Positions 16,364 to 24,661 of a stretch of DNA of 64,000 bases are shown here, piece by piece (position 1 is the stretch's first letter; each line of letters opens with the position of its first letter). Both the position numbers and the translations under genes were made by a program. The notes below the pieces were generated by a model, which worked only from the letters and a program-made list of their open reading frames with translations, had not been told where the DNA came from and searched no databases. Where the stretch lies: positions 1 through 64,000 of the forward strand of contig NZ_JACSET010000006.1 of assembly GCF_014334325.1 (NCBI RefSeq). Direction: 5' to 3'. Source of the DNA: Treponema sp. Marseille-Q4130 (GTDB lineage Bacteria; Spirochaetota; Spirochaetia; Treponematales; Treponemataceae).

Positions 16364-17146
16364 TCAATTTTTACAATTTACTCTCTCGGACGTATCGGAG
16401 TTTTTTCTGTTTCTATCTTCTTTCCACGACACTCCCTGCGCGTGCCGTTCTGTCATCGTAACCCGTTCGCCCTTATACATCCCCGCGCCCAGTTCGTCTA
16501 TTTTAGAAAACGGTATAATCGGCACCGTAAGGCGATCCCGTGCCCTGCGGTCTATAAAATATATATATCGCAGTTGATAACCAGTTAAAACCTTTCCCCT
16601 TGTCACCTCTACGTATTTCTTGAAATCAAACTTTCCGCCGGTAATATCATAATAAGAATTTCCGCCAAGCTCCTTTCTAGGCGCCTTAGGATTAGATTCA
16701 AGGGTCATCTTGTGTACCTTATCTCCGTTCGGGAGTTGCACAAGGTTTTCATTTTCTTTGATACCCGTTAGCACAAAATTACTCGCCCGATAAATCGTAC
16801 CGTCTCCGCACGAACAGCCGTCAGCAAACGATACAATCCATTTTATTTGCGGCGCATTCTTTCTTATTAGTTTTATGCTTTGTGATATGCAATGTGACTC
16901 GGAAAAACGCGGCAAATAATCGTCAAAAGCCATGCGGTTAAGCTCTAAAAACTCGTTCCACCCAGTCCCACTAACAAGGGCGACCATTTTTGATTTATCC
17001 AGTGACGGGCCGTAAGACAGAACCCCGTGTAAACGACCATCGAGAAAAGCACCAAAATGCAAACAGGAGTTGTTTACAATTTTACCGCTGTAATGATGTG
17101 TTTTAATAAACGGATTTGCAATTTTAGACGGGATAACCCTTATCAT
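16364..17146 (-). CDS. mom: Mom-family DNA base modification protein
   Basis: This 260-residue protein begins MIRVIPSKIANPFIKTHHYSG and contains LHFGAFLDGRLHGVLSYGPS, then TGWNEFLELNRMAFDD and SFADGCSCGDGTIYRASNF. The THHYSG, LHFG and LELNRM motifs are those of the GNAT-fold Mom family; phage Mu Mom changes adenine to methylcarbamoyladenine and protects DNA from restriction. The start is chosen at ATG 17146, where TAATG couples it to the ParB-like gene with AGAGGT upstream, instead of an in-frame start at 17167. The C-terminal 60 residues form a polar basic tail. It lies just upstream of the terminase genes, so DNA may be modified before packaging. No Com-like zinc activator is seen near it. 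Confidence 0.85.
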   Translation of the reverse strand: MIRVIPSKIANPFIKTHHYSGKIVNNSCLHFGAFLDGRLHGVLSYGPSLDKSKMVALVSGTGWNEFLELNRMAFDDYLPRFSESHCISQSIKLIRKNAPQIKWIVSFADGCSCGDGTIYRASNFVLTGIKENENLVQLPNGDKVHKMTLESNPKAPRKELGGNSYYDITGGKFDFKKYVEVTRGKVLTGYQLRYIYFIDRRARDRLTVPIIPFSKIDELGAGMYKGERVTMTERHAQGVSWKEDRNRKNSDTSERVNCKN

Positions 17147-17784
17147 TACCTCTTTTGCTCTGCCCACTGCCTTACCACCTCATATAACGCATTACCGTTT
17201 TTATTTGTATTGCCAAACGTCTCCTCAATATGATCCGCAACCTGATCTAACGCATACTCGATTAACGCCTTTTGCCGCTCGTGCAGTGTAAATGTTATTT
17301 GGCAAATCTCGCTTTTGTCGCCGTCGGCAAGCTGAAAATCTGTGCCAAAATCCTCAACGTTTGCCTCAAGACCTGCAAAGTCTATAAAACCACTAGGTAG
17401 CTGCAAGTCGTCAAAATCTATATCAATTTGTCCGACAAAATCCGCAACGCTCTCCTCTGTCATTTGCCCGTAAGTAGAATTCAACCGAAGCAATAGATTC
17501 TTCGCGTCCGCCGCGTCCTTTGCGTTTACGTAAACAACGGGTAAATCGGGTATGCTCTCGCCGGCAGCCGTCATACGTTGCAACGCGCCGAGCCTGCCGT
17601 GTCCGTCGAGTACGTGATTTACCCCGTCGTGCTGCCAGACAAAAAACGGAAAAGCAAAACCATATTTATTTATGCTCTTTATGATTTTACTATAATCGTC
17701 TTCCGTGCGTTTTTTTAGCCCGCCTTGAAATTCGGTCAATGCCGACAATGGCAGGGTGTCGTTTGTTTTACAGGTTATCTCCAT
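17146..17784 (-). CDS. ParB/Srx-fold protein paired with mom
   Basis: This 212-residue protein has an N-terminal ParB-like domain: LSALTEFQGGLKKRTEDDY, a PFFVWQHDGVNHVLDGHGRL segment in which DGHGRL is the conserved G-H-x-R-L nucleotide-binding motif, and then ALQRMTA. The C-terminal part (SEICQITFTLHERQKALIEY) is a helical domain often seen in ParB-like genes beside DNA methylases in phages. Its stop overlaps the start of mom (TAATG), so the two are made together. The ParB fold binds CTP or cleaves/handles DNA; a role in guiding or powering base modification is an inference. Confidence 0.7.
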   Translation of the reverse strand: MEITCKTNDTLPLSALTEFQGGLKKRTEDDYSKIIKSINKYGFAFPFFVWQHDGVNHVLDGHGRLGALQRMTAAGESIPDLPVVYVNAKDAADAKNLLLRLNSTYGQMTEESVADFVGQIDIDFDDLQLPSGFIDFAGLEANVEDFGTDFQLADGDKSEICQITFTLHERQKALIEYALDQVADHIEETFGNTNKNGNALYEVVRQWAEQKR

Positions 17785-17813
17785 ACATATATAGTCATTT
17801 TTGTTTTATACGC

Positions 17814-18227
17814 TTACAGGTAATCCACATACGTTATCAATTTGTCGACTTTGCGCGTGTAGTACAATTCGTGCCGCACTCGCAAAAATAAATACGCCGT
17901 AAAACTTTTTGCAATAAAAAACGTCGGTACGCGCTTGTATCGCGCGATGATGTACGTTATCGCGTTATGCGCCTTTTCCGCCTTGTCATCGCGGCTCAAT
18001 AGCTTGACTTTCCAATTTTGCTGTCCTTCTGTGGCGATATAACGCCGAGAAATTACATAGCCAAGCTCGTACATTTTTGAGAGCGCATTTTCTTTCCCCT
18101 CGACTTTGTACTGGTACTGATATTCGAGCAACTGCTCATTATCGTCTTGCGGGGCGTCATAATGCGGTATTCTCGCAACGTCAATTTTTGGCTCCTCACC
18201 GTCCGCTACACTCTCCAACTCTCGCAT
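17814..18227 (-). CDS. Phage protein of unknown function, early region
   Basis: This 137-residue protein overlaps the DnaC-like gene upstream by 22 bases. The N-terminal 45 residues are acidic, and the rest is basic with many aromatic residues (ARYKRVPTFFIAKSFTAYLF, then VRHELYYTRKVDKLITYV), compatible with a small helical nucleic-acid-binding protein. I recognise no family. Place suggests a role in replication or the early-to-late switch. Confidence 0.5.
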   Translation of the reverse strand: MRELESVADGEEPKIDVARIPHYDAPQDDNEQLLEYQYQYKVEGKENALSKMYELGYVISRRYIATEGQQNWKVKLLSRDDKAEKAHNAITYIIARYKRVPTFFIAKSFTAYLFLRVRHELYYTRKVDKLITYVDYL

Positions 18228-18952
18228 CCCACCGTTGATATCAAAATTTTCGTCGGATTGAGCCGGTCGATTACGGCCGAGCCGACATAGCCCGCGAAAT
18301 CATCAAGCGACAAATTGCTGATGTATACCGTGCTTTTTTGCCGGCCATCCGCAATGTCGAAAATCGCGTCCTGCTCCCACTGCGTTTTTTTCCGCCCGAT
18401 TTCATCGACGACAAGAAAATCCGCGAGAGTAAGCTCGTAGGAAATTCTGTCGCGGGTTTCGTGCGATCCGAACGCTTCGGCGGTTTTATACCGCGCCGAA
18501 AGCGTCGAGCCGGTAACGTAATCGCCCGACCAGTACGCAGGCAAATCATACGTGCTACCGCGCTTTTGTGTGTGTATAAGCTCGTGTATCATCCAACACG
18601 CGAGGTATGACTTCCCGATCCCCGATTCGCCGAGCATTAAAATTGACACGGGCTTCCCCGCCTTGACGAGTTCGAACGCATTTAGAGCGTCGCGGTAAAA
18701 CCTCGCCCGCGCTTCGCTTCCCGCCGTATTGAGTTCGTGCGGCATATCAAAAAACTTCGGCGGCACGATTTTGTGATACGCACTTTCGGCAAGCGTCGCG
18801 TAGTATTCGCGCTCGACTTCCCGTGCCCGATTGTCCCACTCGCTCGCCACTTCGGGGTCTGCGAGTAAGTCGTCGCGGATTTTCTGGAGCCGAGCGATTT
18901 CGGTGTCGATCGCGCACCCGATTGAGCGTATTTGTGTGTGTATGTCGCTCAT
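18206..18952 (-). CDS. DnaC-like helicase loader ATPase
   Basis: This 248-residue AAA+ protein has Walker A LMLGESGIGKS near residue 104 and Walker B DFLVVDEIGRKK near residue 163, with later ISNLSLDDF and DRL sensor segments, as in DnaC/IstB loaders that bring the replicative helicase to phage DNA. The N-terminal 90 residues are a helical helicase-binding region with a RAREVEREYYATLAE stretch. Start at ATG 18952 with GGGGGT upstream and an ATGA overlap with the DUF6291 gene is preferred to an upstream start at 18973. Confidence 0.8.
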   Translation of the reverse strand: MSDIHTQIRSIGCAIDTEIARLQKIRDDLLADPEVASEWDNRAREVEREYYATLAESAYHKIVPPKFFDMPHELNTAGSEARARFYRDALNAFELVKAGKPVSILMLGESGIGKSYLACWMIHELIHTQKRGSTYDLPAYWSGDYVTGSTLSARYKTAEAFGSHETRDRISYELTLADFLVVDEIGRKKTQWEQDAIFDIADGRQKSTVYISNLSLDDFAGYVGSAVIDRLNPTKILISTVGCESWRV

Positions 18953-19890
18953 GCGTATACCCCCGTTTTCCAACTTTTGACGATTTCGCTCGCCTTTGAT
19001 TGCTGGCTTTGATCGCCGTCCATGCCGTTTTTCGGCGGTGAGCCGCCCCTACTCGTATGCGGGTGTATCATCTGCACATAGAGCACCGGAAATTTCTCGC
19101 GGAGCTTTGCACCGCTCATGATATTCGGCAGCCAAAAATTACCGTCGGTTTTTACCCAGCGAATAACTTGCTCGATGTCGTCGTAAGAGCGCTTGTCAAG
19201 ACGATTGAGCTTGTCTATGTCGGTTGCCCATGTTGTAATATGCTTTTCACTCGGCGCATAGGCACTGTCATAGTTTTTGTGTAGAGCGGCAAGCAAATGA
19301 GCAAGCTCCAGTGCTTTATCCGGCGGTGTTATGCGATTTATTTTTGTTTTTGGCGGCGCTTCAGGAGGAATGCCCGAAACCCCCGTAGGGGGTTCGGGTA
19401 AATCATTTACATTTTCCTTTACATTTGCATTTGCATTTACATTATCATTTATGGTTTGTGGAATTACACAAACGGGTTTATGTAAATGTAAAGAGTTTAT
19501 GTAATTTCCCAATTCCGCATCGGAGACTTCATTTAATACTTTATAAATTAAGCTGATAGAGCATTCATACTCGTCAGCAATACGACCGACCGGCACTCCG
19601 TCATGATTTTCTAAAGCAATTTGTAATTTTTCTTCTTGCGTAAATCGTTCAGGACGTCCGCCTTTTTTACCGTTTTCTACGTCTTGTAAATAGCTGTTGC
19701 GCTTAACTATATTTGCGTCAATCTGCGGTTTGATAAGTGTAAAAATTATTTTTAAAACACCGGTTAATTTCGGCCATTTATCAAAAATAGCATACTCGTT
19801 TATCGCCCGCATAAGTTTTCCGTACTGCTCGTTGTCGAGCGTGTCCATTGCTTCAGCAAATGATGCGTAAAATACAAAACTGTCAGCCAT
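18949..19890 (-). CDS. DUF6291-type phage replication protein
   Basis: This 313-residue protein starts with FYASFAEAMDTLDNEQYGKL and a KPQIDANIVKRNSYL helix, a pattern of phage DUF6291 proteins, which usually precede a DnaC-like gene. Residues 90-120 form a possible HTH (PVGRIADEYECSISLIYKVL). Residues 145-160 are an Asn/Val/Ala repeat encoded by short tandem repeats at about 19405-19455. The C-terminal segment (SYDDIEQVIRWVKTDGNFWL) is the domain seen at the ends of many phage replication initiator proteins. It probably recognises the phage origin. Confidence 0.65.
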   Translation of the reverse strand: MADSFVFYASFAEAMDTLDNEQYGKLMRAINEYAIFDKWPKLTGVLKIIFTLIKPQIDANIVKRNSYLQDVENGKKGGRPERFTQEEKLQIALENHDGVPVGRIADEYECSISLIYKVLNEVSDAELGNYINSLHLHKPVCVIPQTINDNVNANANVKENVNDLPEPPTGVSGIPPEAPPKTKINRITPPDKALELAHLLAALHKNYDSAYAPSEKHITTWATDIDKLNRLDKRSYDDIEQVIRWVKTDGNFWLPNIMSGAKLREKFPVLYVQMIHPHTSRGGSPPKNGMDGDQSQQSKASEIVKSWKTGVYA

Positions 19891-19901
19891 TTTATCTTCC
19901 C

Positions 19902-20231
19902 CTACTTTGCAAGTATTAACGCCAGTTCAAATATCACAAGGCAAAACCCATAAAAGATTACTTTTATTTGATCGCCACTTGTATATCCCAGTGTCATATT
20001 CGTCGTGATATAAAATATATATGATGCCACGAGCATTCTCTTTACTATTCCCCAAAACTTCTTTTTGCTCTTTTGTATTTTTCTACCTGCGTTAAATGCT
20101 TCTTGTAGTTTATCTTCTGCATAATAAGCAATCATCGCCCATTGCTCTGCGTTTTCGCTTTCGCTGTAAGGTTCAACAGGTCTATCATTGTCGTAGTGGT
20201 GTGCTTTCCATTTTTTAAAAGTAAATGTCAT
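19902..20231 (-). CDS. Small membrane protein, unknown
   Basis: This 109-residue protein has a soluble, charged N-terminus and a C-terminal half with two likely membrane segments (about residues 66-82 and 88-106). It lies in the early operon between the replication genes and DUF4406. Base composition is more AT-rich than its neighbours. Early-expressed small membrane proteins often act in superinfection exclusion, but no function can be assigned. Confidence 0.5.
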   Translation of the reverse strand: MTFTFKKWKAHHYDNDRPVEPYSESENAEQWAMIAYYAEDKLQEAFNAGRKIQKSKKKFWGIVKRMLVASYIFYITTNMTLGYTSGDQIKVIFYGFCLVIFELALILAK

Positions 20232-20236
20232 ATTAT

Positions 20237-20422
20237 TTACTCATCCTTACCTTTAAAAAGATATTCGAGCGCCCTCTGGTGCTTCTCCCCGTCCATTTCA
20301 GCCGCTCCTTTTACTGGTCGCATCAAGCCTGTCCATTTGTTATACAAACTCCACGCCATATAATAATCACCGTTTTTGTAATAACCTTTCTTGACTTCGT
20401 AAAGTTTTATTTTATCGCTCAT
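20237..20422 (-). CDS. Small phage protein, unknown
   Basis: This 61-residue reading frame is followed after 5 bases by the membrane protein gene and overlaps the DUF4406 gene by 11 bases. It is soluble and charged, with a GYYKNGDYYMAWSLYNKW segment. It has no recognised domain. Spacing and codon use indicate a real gene. Confidence 0.45.
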   Translation of the reverse strand: MSDKIKLYEVKKGYYKNGDYYMAWSLYNKWTGLMRPVKGAAEMDGEKHQRALEYLFKGKDE

Positions 20423-20735
20423 TTTTCCCCTCTTTTATCCACGTTTTAACCGTTTTTACCTGCATACCAAGCCGCTCGGCTATTTGCATTTCAAGCTCCA
20501 TTCCCGCCGAAGCGTACTCCGGCGGGATAATCGCAACGGCATCGCATTGCATTACCAGCACTTCAATACAGCGGCGCATACACGTACTCCAGCTCCATTT
20601 GTCGTCGCAAATAGCAAGCGGCGATATTACGGTATAACCCGCGTCGGTTAAGTCTTTGTACGCCTTATCAAAATCCCGCTCGTAATTCGGGTTATTTGTT
20701 ATTGCGCCGGACAGATACAGTACGCGTGATTTCAT
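20412..20735 (-). CDS. DUF4406 nucleotide-binding protein (deoxyribosyltransferase-like)
   Basis: This 107-residue protein begins VLYLSGAITNNPNYERDFDK and continues with ISPLAICDDKWSW, a CDAVAIIPPEYASAGMELE segment and a terminal helix. These are the motifs of the DUF4406 group, related to nucleoside 2-deoxyribosyltransferases, where the GMELE glutamate is the catalytic position. It may change or salvage nucleotides during phage growth. A GAGGGT ribosome site precedes the ATG. Confidence 0.7.
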   Translation of the reverse strand: MKSRVLYLSGAITNNPNYERDFDKAYKDLTDAGYTVISPLAICDDKWSWSTCMRRCIEVLVMQCDAVAIIPPEYASAGMELEMQIAERLGMQVKTVKTWIKEGKNER

Positions 20736-20739
20736 TTAT

Positions 20740-20913
20740 TTACCCTCGTTTTTTTCTTTCGTTATCTTCGTGTTCAGACAGTTTGTTATCCGTCCAATCT
20801 AAAATCAATGTAAGCCCCTCAGCTATCAACATTGGCACCCATGCAATCATTCCAAACAAAAGAGATAAAAGATACACCGTCTTGTCTATAATCTTAATAA
20901 TAATTATTTTCAT
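20740..20913 (-). CDS. 57-residue membrane protein
   Basis: This short gene fills the gap between the HNH-like gene and DUF4406. It starts at ATG 20913 directly after the upstream stop, with GGGGGT 9 bases ahead. The product has one or two hydrophobic segments (LLSLLFGMIAWVPMLIA) and a charged C-terminus rich in Lys/Glu/Asp. The downstream gene has its ribosome site inside the last codons. No family is recognised. Confidence 0.6.
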   Translation of the reverse strand: MKIIIIKIIDKTVYLLSLLFGMIAWVPMLIAEGLTLILDWTDNKLSEHEDNERKKRG

Positions 20914-21207
20914 TTATTTACCCCCGTATTTTAATAATTCCGTGTCGTATATGTTTTTACAGAGCGCGATACACGCTCCGTCATCGCGGCTTATATCAAG
21001 CACCGCGTTGCATTTTAGACTGCACGTCATACCGACGTTGTATCGGTGATCGATAACAAAATCGCCGTATTTCGCGCGGTTTGCTTTCGTATTTCCGATG
21101 CGGTGCGCCCCCTGCGCTCTCACCCCGAGAGGTGCGCCGCACACTTCGCATACCCCGCCGCTTATTGCGAGCGCGTATCGGCGCTGTTGCATTTGCTGTT
21201 CGGTCAC
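20914..21207 (-). CDS. HNH-like zinc protein
   Basis: This 97-residue protein contains GVCEVCGAPLG, then AHRIGNTKANRAKYG and VIDHRYNVGMTCSLKCN. Two Cys pairs (CxxC and CxxxC) and the His-containing AHR and DHRYN segments match a small HNH/zinc-ribbon nuclease of the NinG or 'phage HNH' type. It overlaps the gene before it by ATGA. A role in recombination or DNA cleavage is likely from the fold and operon. Confidence 0.6.
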   Translation of the reverse strand: MTEQQMQQRRYALAISGGVCEVCGAPLGVRAQGAHRIGNTKANRAKYGDFVIDHRYNVGMTCSLKCNAVLDISRDDGACIALCKNIYDTELLKYGGK

Positions 21208-21407
21208 CTATCGCCTCGCGTGAGTTTCATTTCAAAATAATCCCGATCGAGATTTCGCCCCGCCCATTCGACAAGCTCTCCGATCGTCGTGTTGTTGTCG
21301 CATACCTTTGTAAGCAACACGTCTTTCCAGTCGTATTCACCGGTCTGGACCGTTTCCTCAAACGAGGCAACGATTATCGGATTAGTTTTTGTCATCTCAA
21401 TCCTCAC
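21204..21407 (-). CDS. Small phage protein, unknown
   Basis: This 67-residue protein lies between the NinB-like gene and the HNH-like gene, overlapping both (11 and 4 bases). It is acidic and soluble (ELVEWAGRNLDRDYFEMKLT near the end). No recognised domain. Coupled translation supports it as a real gene. Confidence 0.5.
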   Translation of the reverse strand: MRIEMTKTNPIIVASFEETVQTGEYDWKDVLLTKVCDNNTTIGELVEWAGRNLDRDYFEMKLTRGDR

Positions 21408-21822
21408 GTAAAATTATTCCCAAGTCCGCCGCAAGTATGTGCGCGGCTTCGATGAGTTTCGCGCACTCGTCGGTACTGCTTTCGCTCTCCGGCTTCGGAG
21501 TTATAACTCCGTGAAAATCTGTATACGGATAACCCATCTGTTCAACTGCAATCATTTTCACAGCGTTTTTTACCGCTTCGTAATCGTTGCCTGTTTCGAC
21601 GCATATCTGCATGATATGGCCATTGAGGTGATGATTTTGCGATCCGTCGCCCGTTGTGCGCGGGCGCTTCGGCGGCGCGATGGTAACAAGGACATAATCG
21701 TTATGTTTGTCGCGACACTTCGTAAGCTCGCGCTTTATCGCCTCGCGGATCACCGTGTCCGTCGGCACTGCAAACGCGATATGCCCTTTGACGTACTCTC
21801 GATGCAAAATAACCGTTACCAT
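21397..21822 (-). CDS. NinB/Orf-like recombination mediator candidate
   Basis: This 141-residue protein has a SQNHHLNGHIMQICVETG segment, a following AVKMIAVEQMGYPY helix and a C-terminal ECAKLIEAAHILAADLGI helix. This order resembles lambda NinB (Orf), which helps Bet-type annealing proteins load on SSB-coated DNA. Its neighbour upstream is SSB, and Bet lies further upstream, which fits. The similarity is judged by eye, and a RusA-like or other role is possible. Confidence 0.45.
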   Translation of the reverse strand: MVTVILHREYVKGHIAFAVPTDTVIREAIKRELTKCRDKHNDYVLVTIAPPKRPRTTGDGSQNHHLNGHIMQICVETGNDYEAVKNAVKMIAVEQMGYPYTDFHGVITPKPESESSTDECAKLIEAAHILAADLGIILRED

Positions 21823-21833
21823 CGCCGCCGCTC

Positions 21834-22370
21834 CTAAAACGGTAAATCTTCGGGAAAATCATCGCTCCCGCCGAATTGCTGTTGCGCGGTAGGCGTTTGA
21901 TACACCTGCTGTTGCGGTTGCATATAGTTCCCCTGCATTCGCGGCGGCACCTGCGACGGGTTGTCGCGATACGCTTCCTGTACGCGTCCGTAATTTTGCG
22001 GCGCGGGCGTACTCTCGGGCGCGGATGTCCCGCCGCCGAGTAACTGTACTGAATTCGCAACGATGTTCACTTTGCTGAAGTTCTGCCCGTCCTTTTGCCA
22101 GCGGTCCTGCTTCAGATAGCCGTCAACGGCAATCTGCTTCCCTTTGACTAGATACGGTTTCAAGTTTTCCGCCGTCTTTCCCCAGATCGTAACGTCAAAA
22201 AAACTCACCTCGTCCGTCCATTGCCCGTCCGATTGTTTTACGCTGCGATTTACGGCAATGCTCACCTTTGCGCACGCCGTCCCGCCCGTCGTATAAAAAA
22301 ACGTTCGCGGGTCAGCGCCGAAGTCTCTTGTTAATCTCCCGATTACAAGCACGTGATTGATGTCCGTCAT
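21834..22370 (-). CDS. ssb: Single-stranded DNA-binding protein
   Basis: This 178-residue protein is a typical SSB. The N-terminal OB fold (residues 1-112) shows NHVLVIGRLTRD, then VSIAVNRSVKQSDGQW, DVTIWGKTAENLKPYLVKGK and VDGYLKQDRWQKDG. A Gly/Gln/Pro-rich linker follows, and the extreme C-terminus is SDDFPEDLPF, the acidic tip that recruits partner proteins. It belongs to the phage recombination and replication operon. Confidence 0.92.
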   Translation of the reverse strand: MTDINHVLVIGRLTRDFGADPRTFFYTTGGTACAKVSIAVNRSVKQSDGQWTDEVSFFDVTIWGKTAENLKPYLVKGKQIAVDGYLKQDRWQKDGQNFSKVNIVANSVQLLGGGTSAPESTPAPQNYGRVQEAYRDNPSQVPPRMQGNYMQPQQQVYQTPTAQQQFGGSDDFPEDLPF

Positions 22371-22373
22371 AAT

Positions 22374-22616
22374 TTACCCCCGTTTTTGGTACAAACTTTT
22401 GTGCCGATTTACGACAAAAAAACTCCCGCGTCGTTTTAACCGCGCGCACCGAAGCACCGTATCGACGTAGCAATTTACGCAGTCGGGATATATTCGCGCG
22501 ACCGCGTTTTTTAAGTCGTAGCCGGAAAACTGTTTCCCTGCCGGCATACGATCGATCACAACGCCGACCGCTTCGCAGATACTTGTAATATCTTTTTTTG
22601 CAAGTTCACCTGTCAT
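22374..22616 (-). CDS. Small phage protein, unknown
   Basis: This 80-residue protein is directly before ssb (3-base gap) and overlaps the gene upstream by 11 bases. It is basic with several Cys (DCVNCYVDTVLRCARLKRRG) and could bind nucleic acid or zinc. I recognise no family. Confidence 0.45.
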   Translation of the reverse strand: MTGELAKKDITSICEAVGVVIDRMPAGKQFSGYDLKNAVARIYPDCVNCYVDTVLRCARLKRRGSFFVVNRHKSLYQKRG

Positions 22617-22803
22617 TTCTACCCCCTTGCTTTTCGATCGCCACGTCGAAAAAATACCCCGCGTATTCTTTGCCGTTTTTGATATGCGTTTTAATCCTGC
22701 CGGACGTCGTCGAAAACCATTCGGCGCATTTAAGCACGGACGGAAAGATTTTCGATTTCGCCGCCGCCGTCTCGTACGCGGGGATTGCGATAACCGCCGT
22801 CAT
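22606..22803 (-). CDS. Small phage protein with HTH-like segment, unknown
   Basis: This product of about 65 residues (from ATG 22803) has the segment VLKCAEWFSTTSGRIKTHIKNGKE, whose helix-turn-helix spacing and basic second helix resemble short phage proteins that start with a DNA-binding or NUMOD1-like helix. An upstream TTG at 22818, overlapping the DUF1351 stop, is an alternative start with GAGAGG upstream. Function unknown. Confidence 0.45.
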   Translation of the reverse strand: MTAVIAIPAYETAAAKSKIFPSVLKCAEWFSTTSGRIKTHIKNGKEYAGYFFDVAIEKQGGRNDR

Positions 22804-22814
22804 ACCTGCCTCGC

Positions 22815-23732
22815 TCAAAAATCCAACCTCTCAAAACTCACGTACTCGATACCGTTCGATGTAAGGAGCGATTTTACCTCGTTGACTTCCGACGGCTTTA
22901 TGTGGATTGTTACAACGTATTCGACCGCTTTTTCTTCCGCCGGTTTTTCGATGCCGAGTGCCGCTTGCGCGAGCCTGTCGATCGGCGCATCTTGTATTTT
23001 CCGCGCGTTTTCTTCGCGCACTTCCGCGCGTTGCTTTTCGATCTGCTCGTCGTGCTCTCGCGCTTCGCGTTCAGCTTTTTCCTTTGCAACCGCTTCCCGC
23101 TGTTTCGCGAGTTCTTCGCCGTAGTCCATCGTGTCGGAGATGTTCAAGCACATAAGATAATGCGCCTTGAGTGTCTCCGCGTCATCGCCGTACTTTTCGA
23201 TGATTTTGAGGTCGGAATAAATCCGTTTAATAATCGCGTCCATCTCGGCGCTGATGTCGCTCTCTTTTGTCGTTTTATTTAGCCACTTCGGATTAAAAAC
23301 TTTTTCAAGCGGTACGACATCAAATTTTTTCGAGAGCCAAAGTTCATTGACGCGTGCTTCTTTCGCACGTTTTTCTTCCGCCTCTTTCGCCTTGACGATT
23401 TCGTCGAGCTTCCCGCTTGCTTCGCCGATTTTCTTTTCAAGTGTTTTGCACCGTGCTTCAAAATCGGCATAAGGTTTCATAAGCTCTTTCATGAGCTGTA
23501 TTCGCGATTGCGACAAGAGTTTTTGCGCGTTGTTCAATTCCGCCCTGTCTTTTTTCGCCGCGTCAGCGTCTCCGAGATACGTTTCGGGCGTATAGCTTTT
23601 GAGCTTCTCATCGACATACAGTTCAAGCCCCGCAATATTTGTTTCGAGTACGCCCGTGATATTTTTTGTGACGACCAACTGCAATGCGTTTGCCTGTTCA
23701 AGTGCGTTTTCCGTTTGTTTTTTTTCTGCCAT
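22815..23732 (-). CDS. DUF1351 phage protein
   Basis: This 305-residue protein is a long charged helix-rich polypeptide. It begins with LQLVVTKNITGVLETNIAGL, has a KELMKPYADFEARCKTLEKK segment and an extended Glu/Lys/Arg coiled coil at residues 195-245, then a small C-terminal domain (VEYVVTIHIKPSEVNEVKSL). This agrees with DUF1351 proteins that accompany Bet/RecT genes in phages of Gram-positive and other bacteria. It probably works in recombination. The next gene starts 2 bases from the Bet stop. Confidence 0.7.
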   Translation of the reverse strand: MAEKKQTENALEQANALQLVVTKNITGVLETNIAGLELYVDEKLKSYTPETYLGDADAAKKDRAELNNAQKLLSQSRIQLMKELMKPYADFEARCKTLEKKIGEASGKLDEIVKAKEAEEKRAKEARVNELWLSKKFDVVPLEKVFNPKWLNKTTKESDISAEMDAIIKRIYSDLKIIEKYGDDAETLKAHYLMCLNISDTMDYGEELAKQREAVAKEKAEREAREHDEQIEKQRAEVREENARKIQDAPIDRLAQAALGIEKPAEEKAVEYVVTIHIKPSEVNEVKSLLTSNGIEYVSFERLDF

Positions 23733-23733
23733 A

Positions 23734-24558
23734 TTATTTACCTACCTGTATTCCTTTTCGTTTGAGATACGAGACGACGCGGTCATACATCGCAATGACT
23801 TCCGCGTCGCTTCCCGTGCGGAGCGCTTCTTCGGCGAGTTCGTACGGCTTTCCGCTTAATTGATTGCCGTATTTTGTCAAAAGCATTTCAAGTTGTATTA
23901 CCACGTCCGCAGCCGGTGTGTCGTTTTTCGCTTCCGTATTCGGTGTTTCGGCAGCGTCATCGGGAACTATCGTTGCCGACGCTTCGTGAGTGATGTCGCG
24001 TTCTTTCGGCGCGTCTACGCCCATTTCGTCATTGGTGTACGGCATACCGCCGAACTCGTCCGAAAAGCACAAACGAAACGCCTGCGCGATTGCAACCTTC
24101 CGCGTCATAAAGCTCGGCATTTTACGCCAGATCGCATTCGGCTCGCCCGTCTTTTTACTCGTCTGCACGCACTCGGTATAAAACGCCGTATGTGTAAACG
24201 GATGCGTCCAGTCTTTCCGCCAGATCGTAACCGTCGCGGCGAGCGTCCCGTCTTGCAAATTGCCCGTGATTTGCGCCTGCCAACCGTCGAGCTTTCCGAT
24301 ACGTTCCGCCCGTTTTAAGTACACCTCATAACCCGTTACGATCGAGCACTGCCGATATTGCCCTTCGCCGTATACCGTGCAGTAAATCTCGCGCTTGAAC
24401 GGATTTAATCCGTACAGCCGCGCCATATTCACAAACATCGCCTTTTCTTTCGACAAGAGCGATTTTGTCAATCCGGTCGTGTCGAGATATTCCATGATTG
24501 TTTTTTCGTCTACGGGGGTGATTATCTCCGTAGGCTCTTTTTTAATAATTTCATTCAT
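23734..24558 (-). CDS. bet: Phage recombination protein Bet (RecT/Redbeta family)
   Basis: This 274-residue single-strand annealing protein has the Bet pattern: FVNMARLYGLNPFKREIYCT, then SIVTGYEVYLKRAERIGKLD and later PNAIWRKMPSFMTRKVAIAQ and AFRLCFSDEFGGMPYTNDE. It pairs complementary single strands during phage recombination. A paired exonuclease of the Exo or RecE type was not identified in the window; the VRR-NUC gene in the same operon may serve. A CAAGAGG ribosome site precedes the ATG. The C-terminal 80 residues are acidic and variable. Confidence 0.88.
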   Translation of the reverse strand: MNEIIKKEPTEIITPVDEKTIMEYLDTTGLTKSLLSKEKAMFVNMARLYGLNPFKREIYCTVYGEGQYRQCSIVTGYEVYLKRAERIGKLDGWQAQITGNLQDGTLAATVTIWRKDWTHPFTHTAFYTECVQTSKKTGEPNAIWRKMPSFMTRKVAIAQAFRLCFSDEFGGMPYTNDEMGVDAPKERDITHEASATIVPDDAAETPNTEAKNDTPAADVVIQLEMLLTKYGNQLSGKPYELAEEALRTGSDAEVIAMYDRVVSYLKRKGIQVGK

Positions 24559-24661
24559 TCTTGCACCTCTTGAAAATTATTAAACGCGCGCGGCCGCTTG
24601 CGTTATTCGAGCGCGCGGGGCTTGCACCCGCCGTGTATCTTCGTTGCGCCCGACCTGTGTC

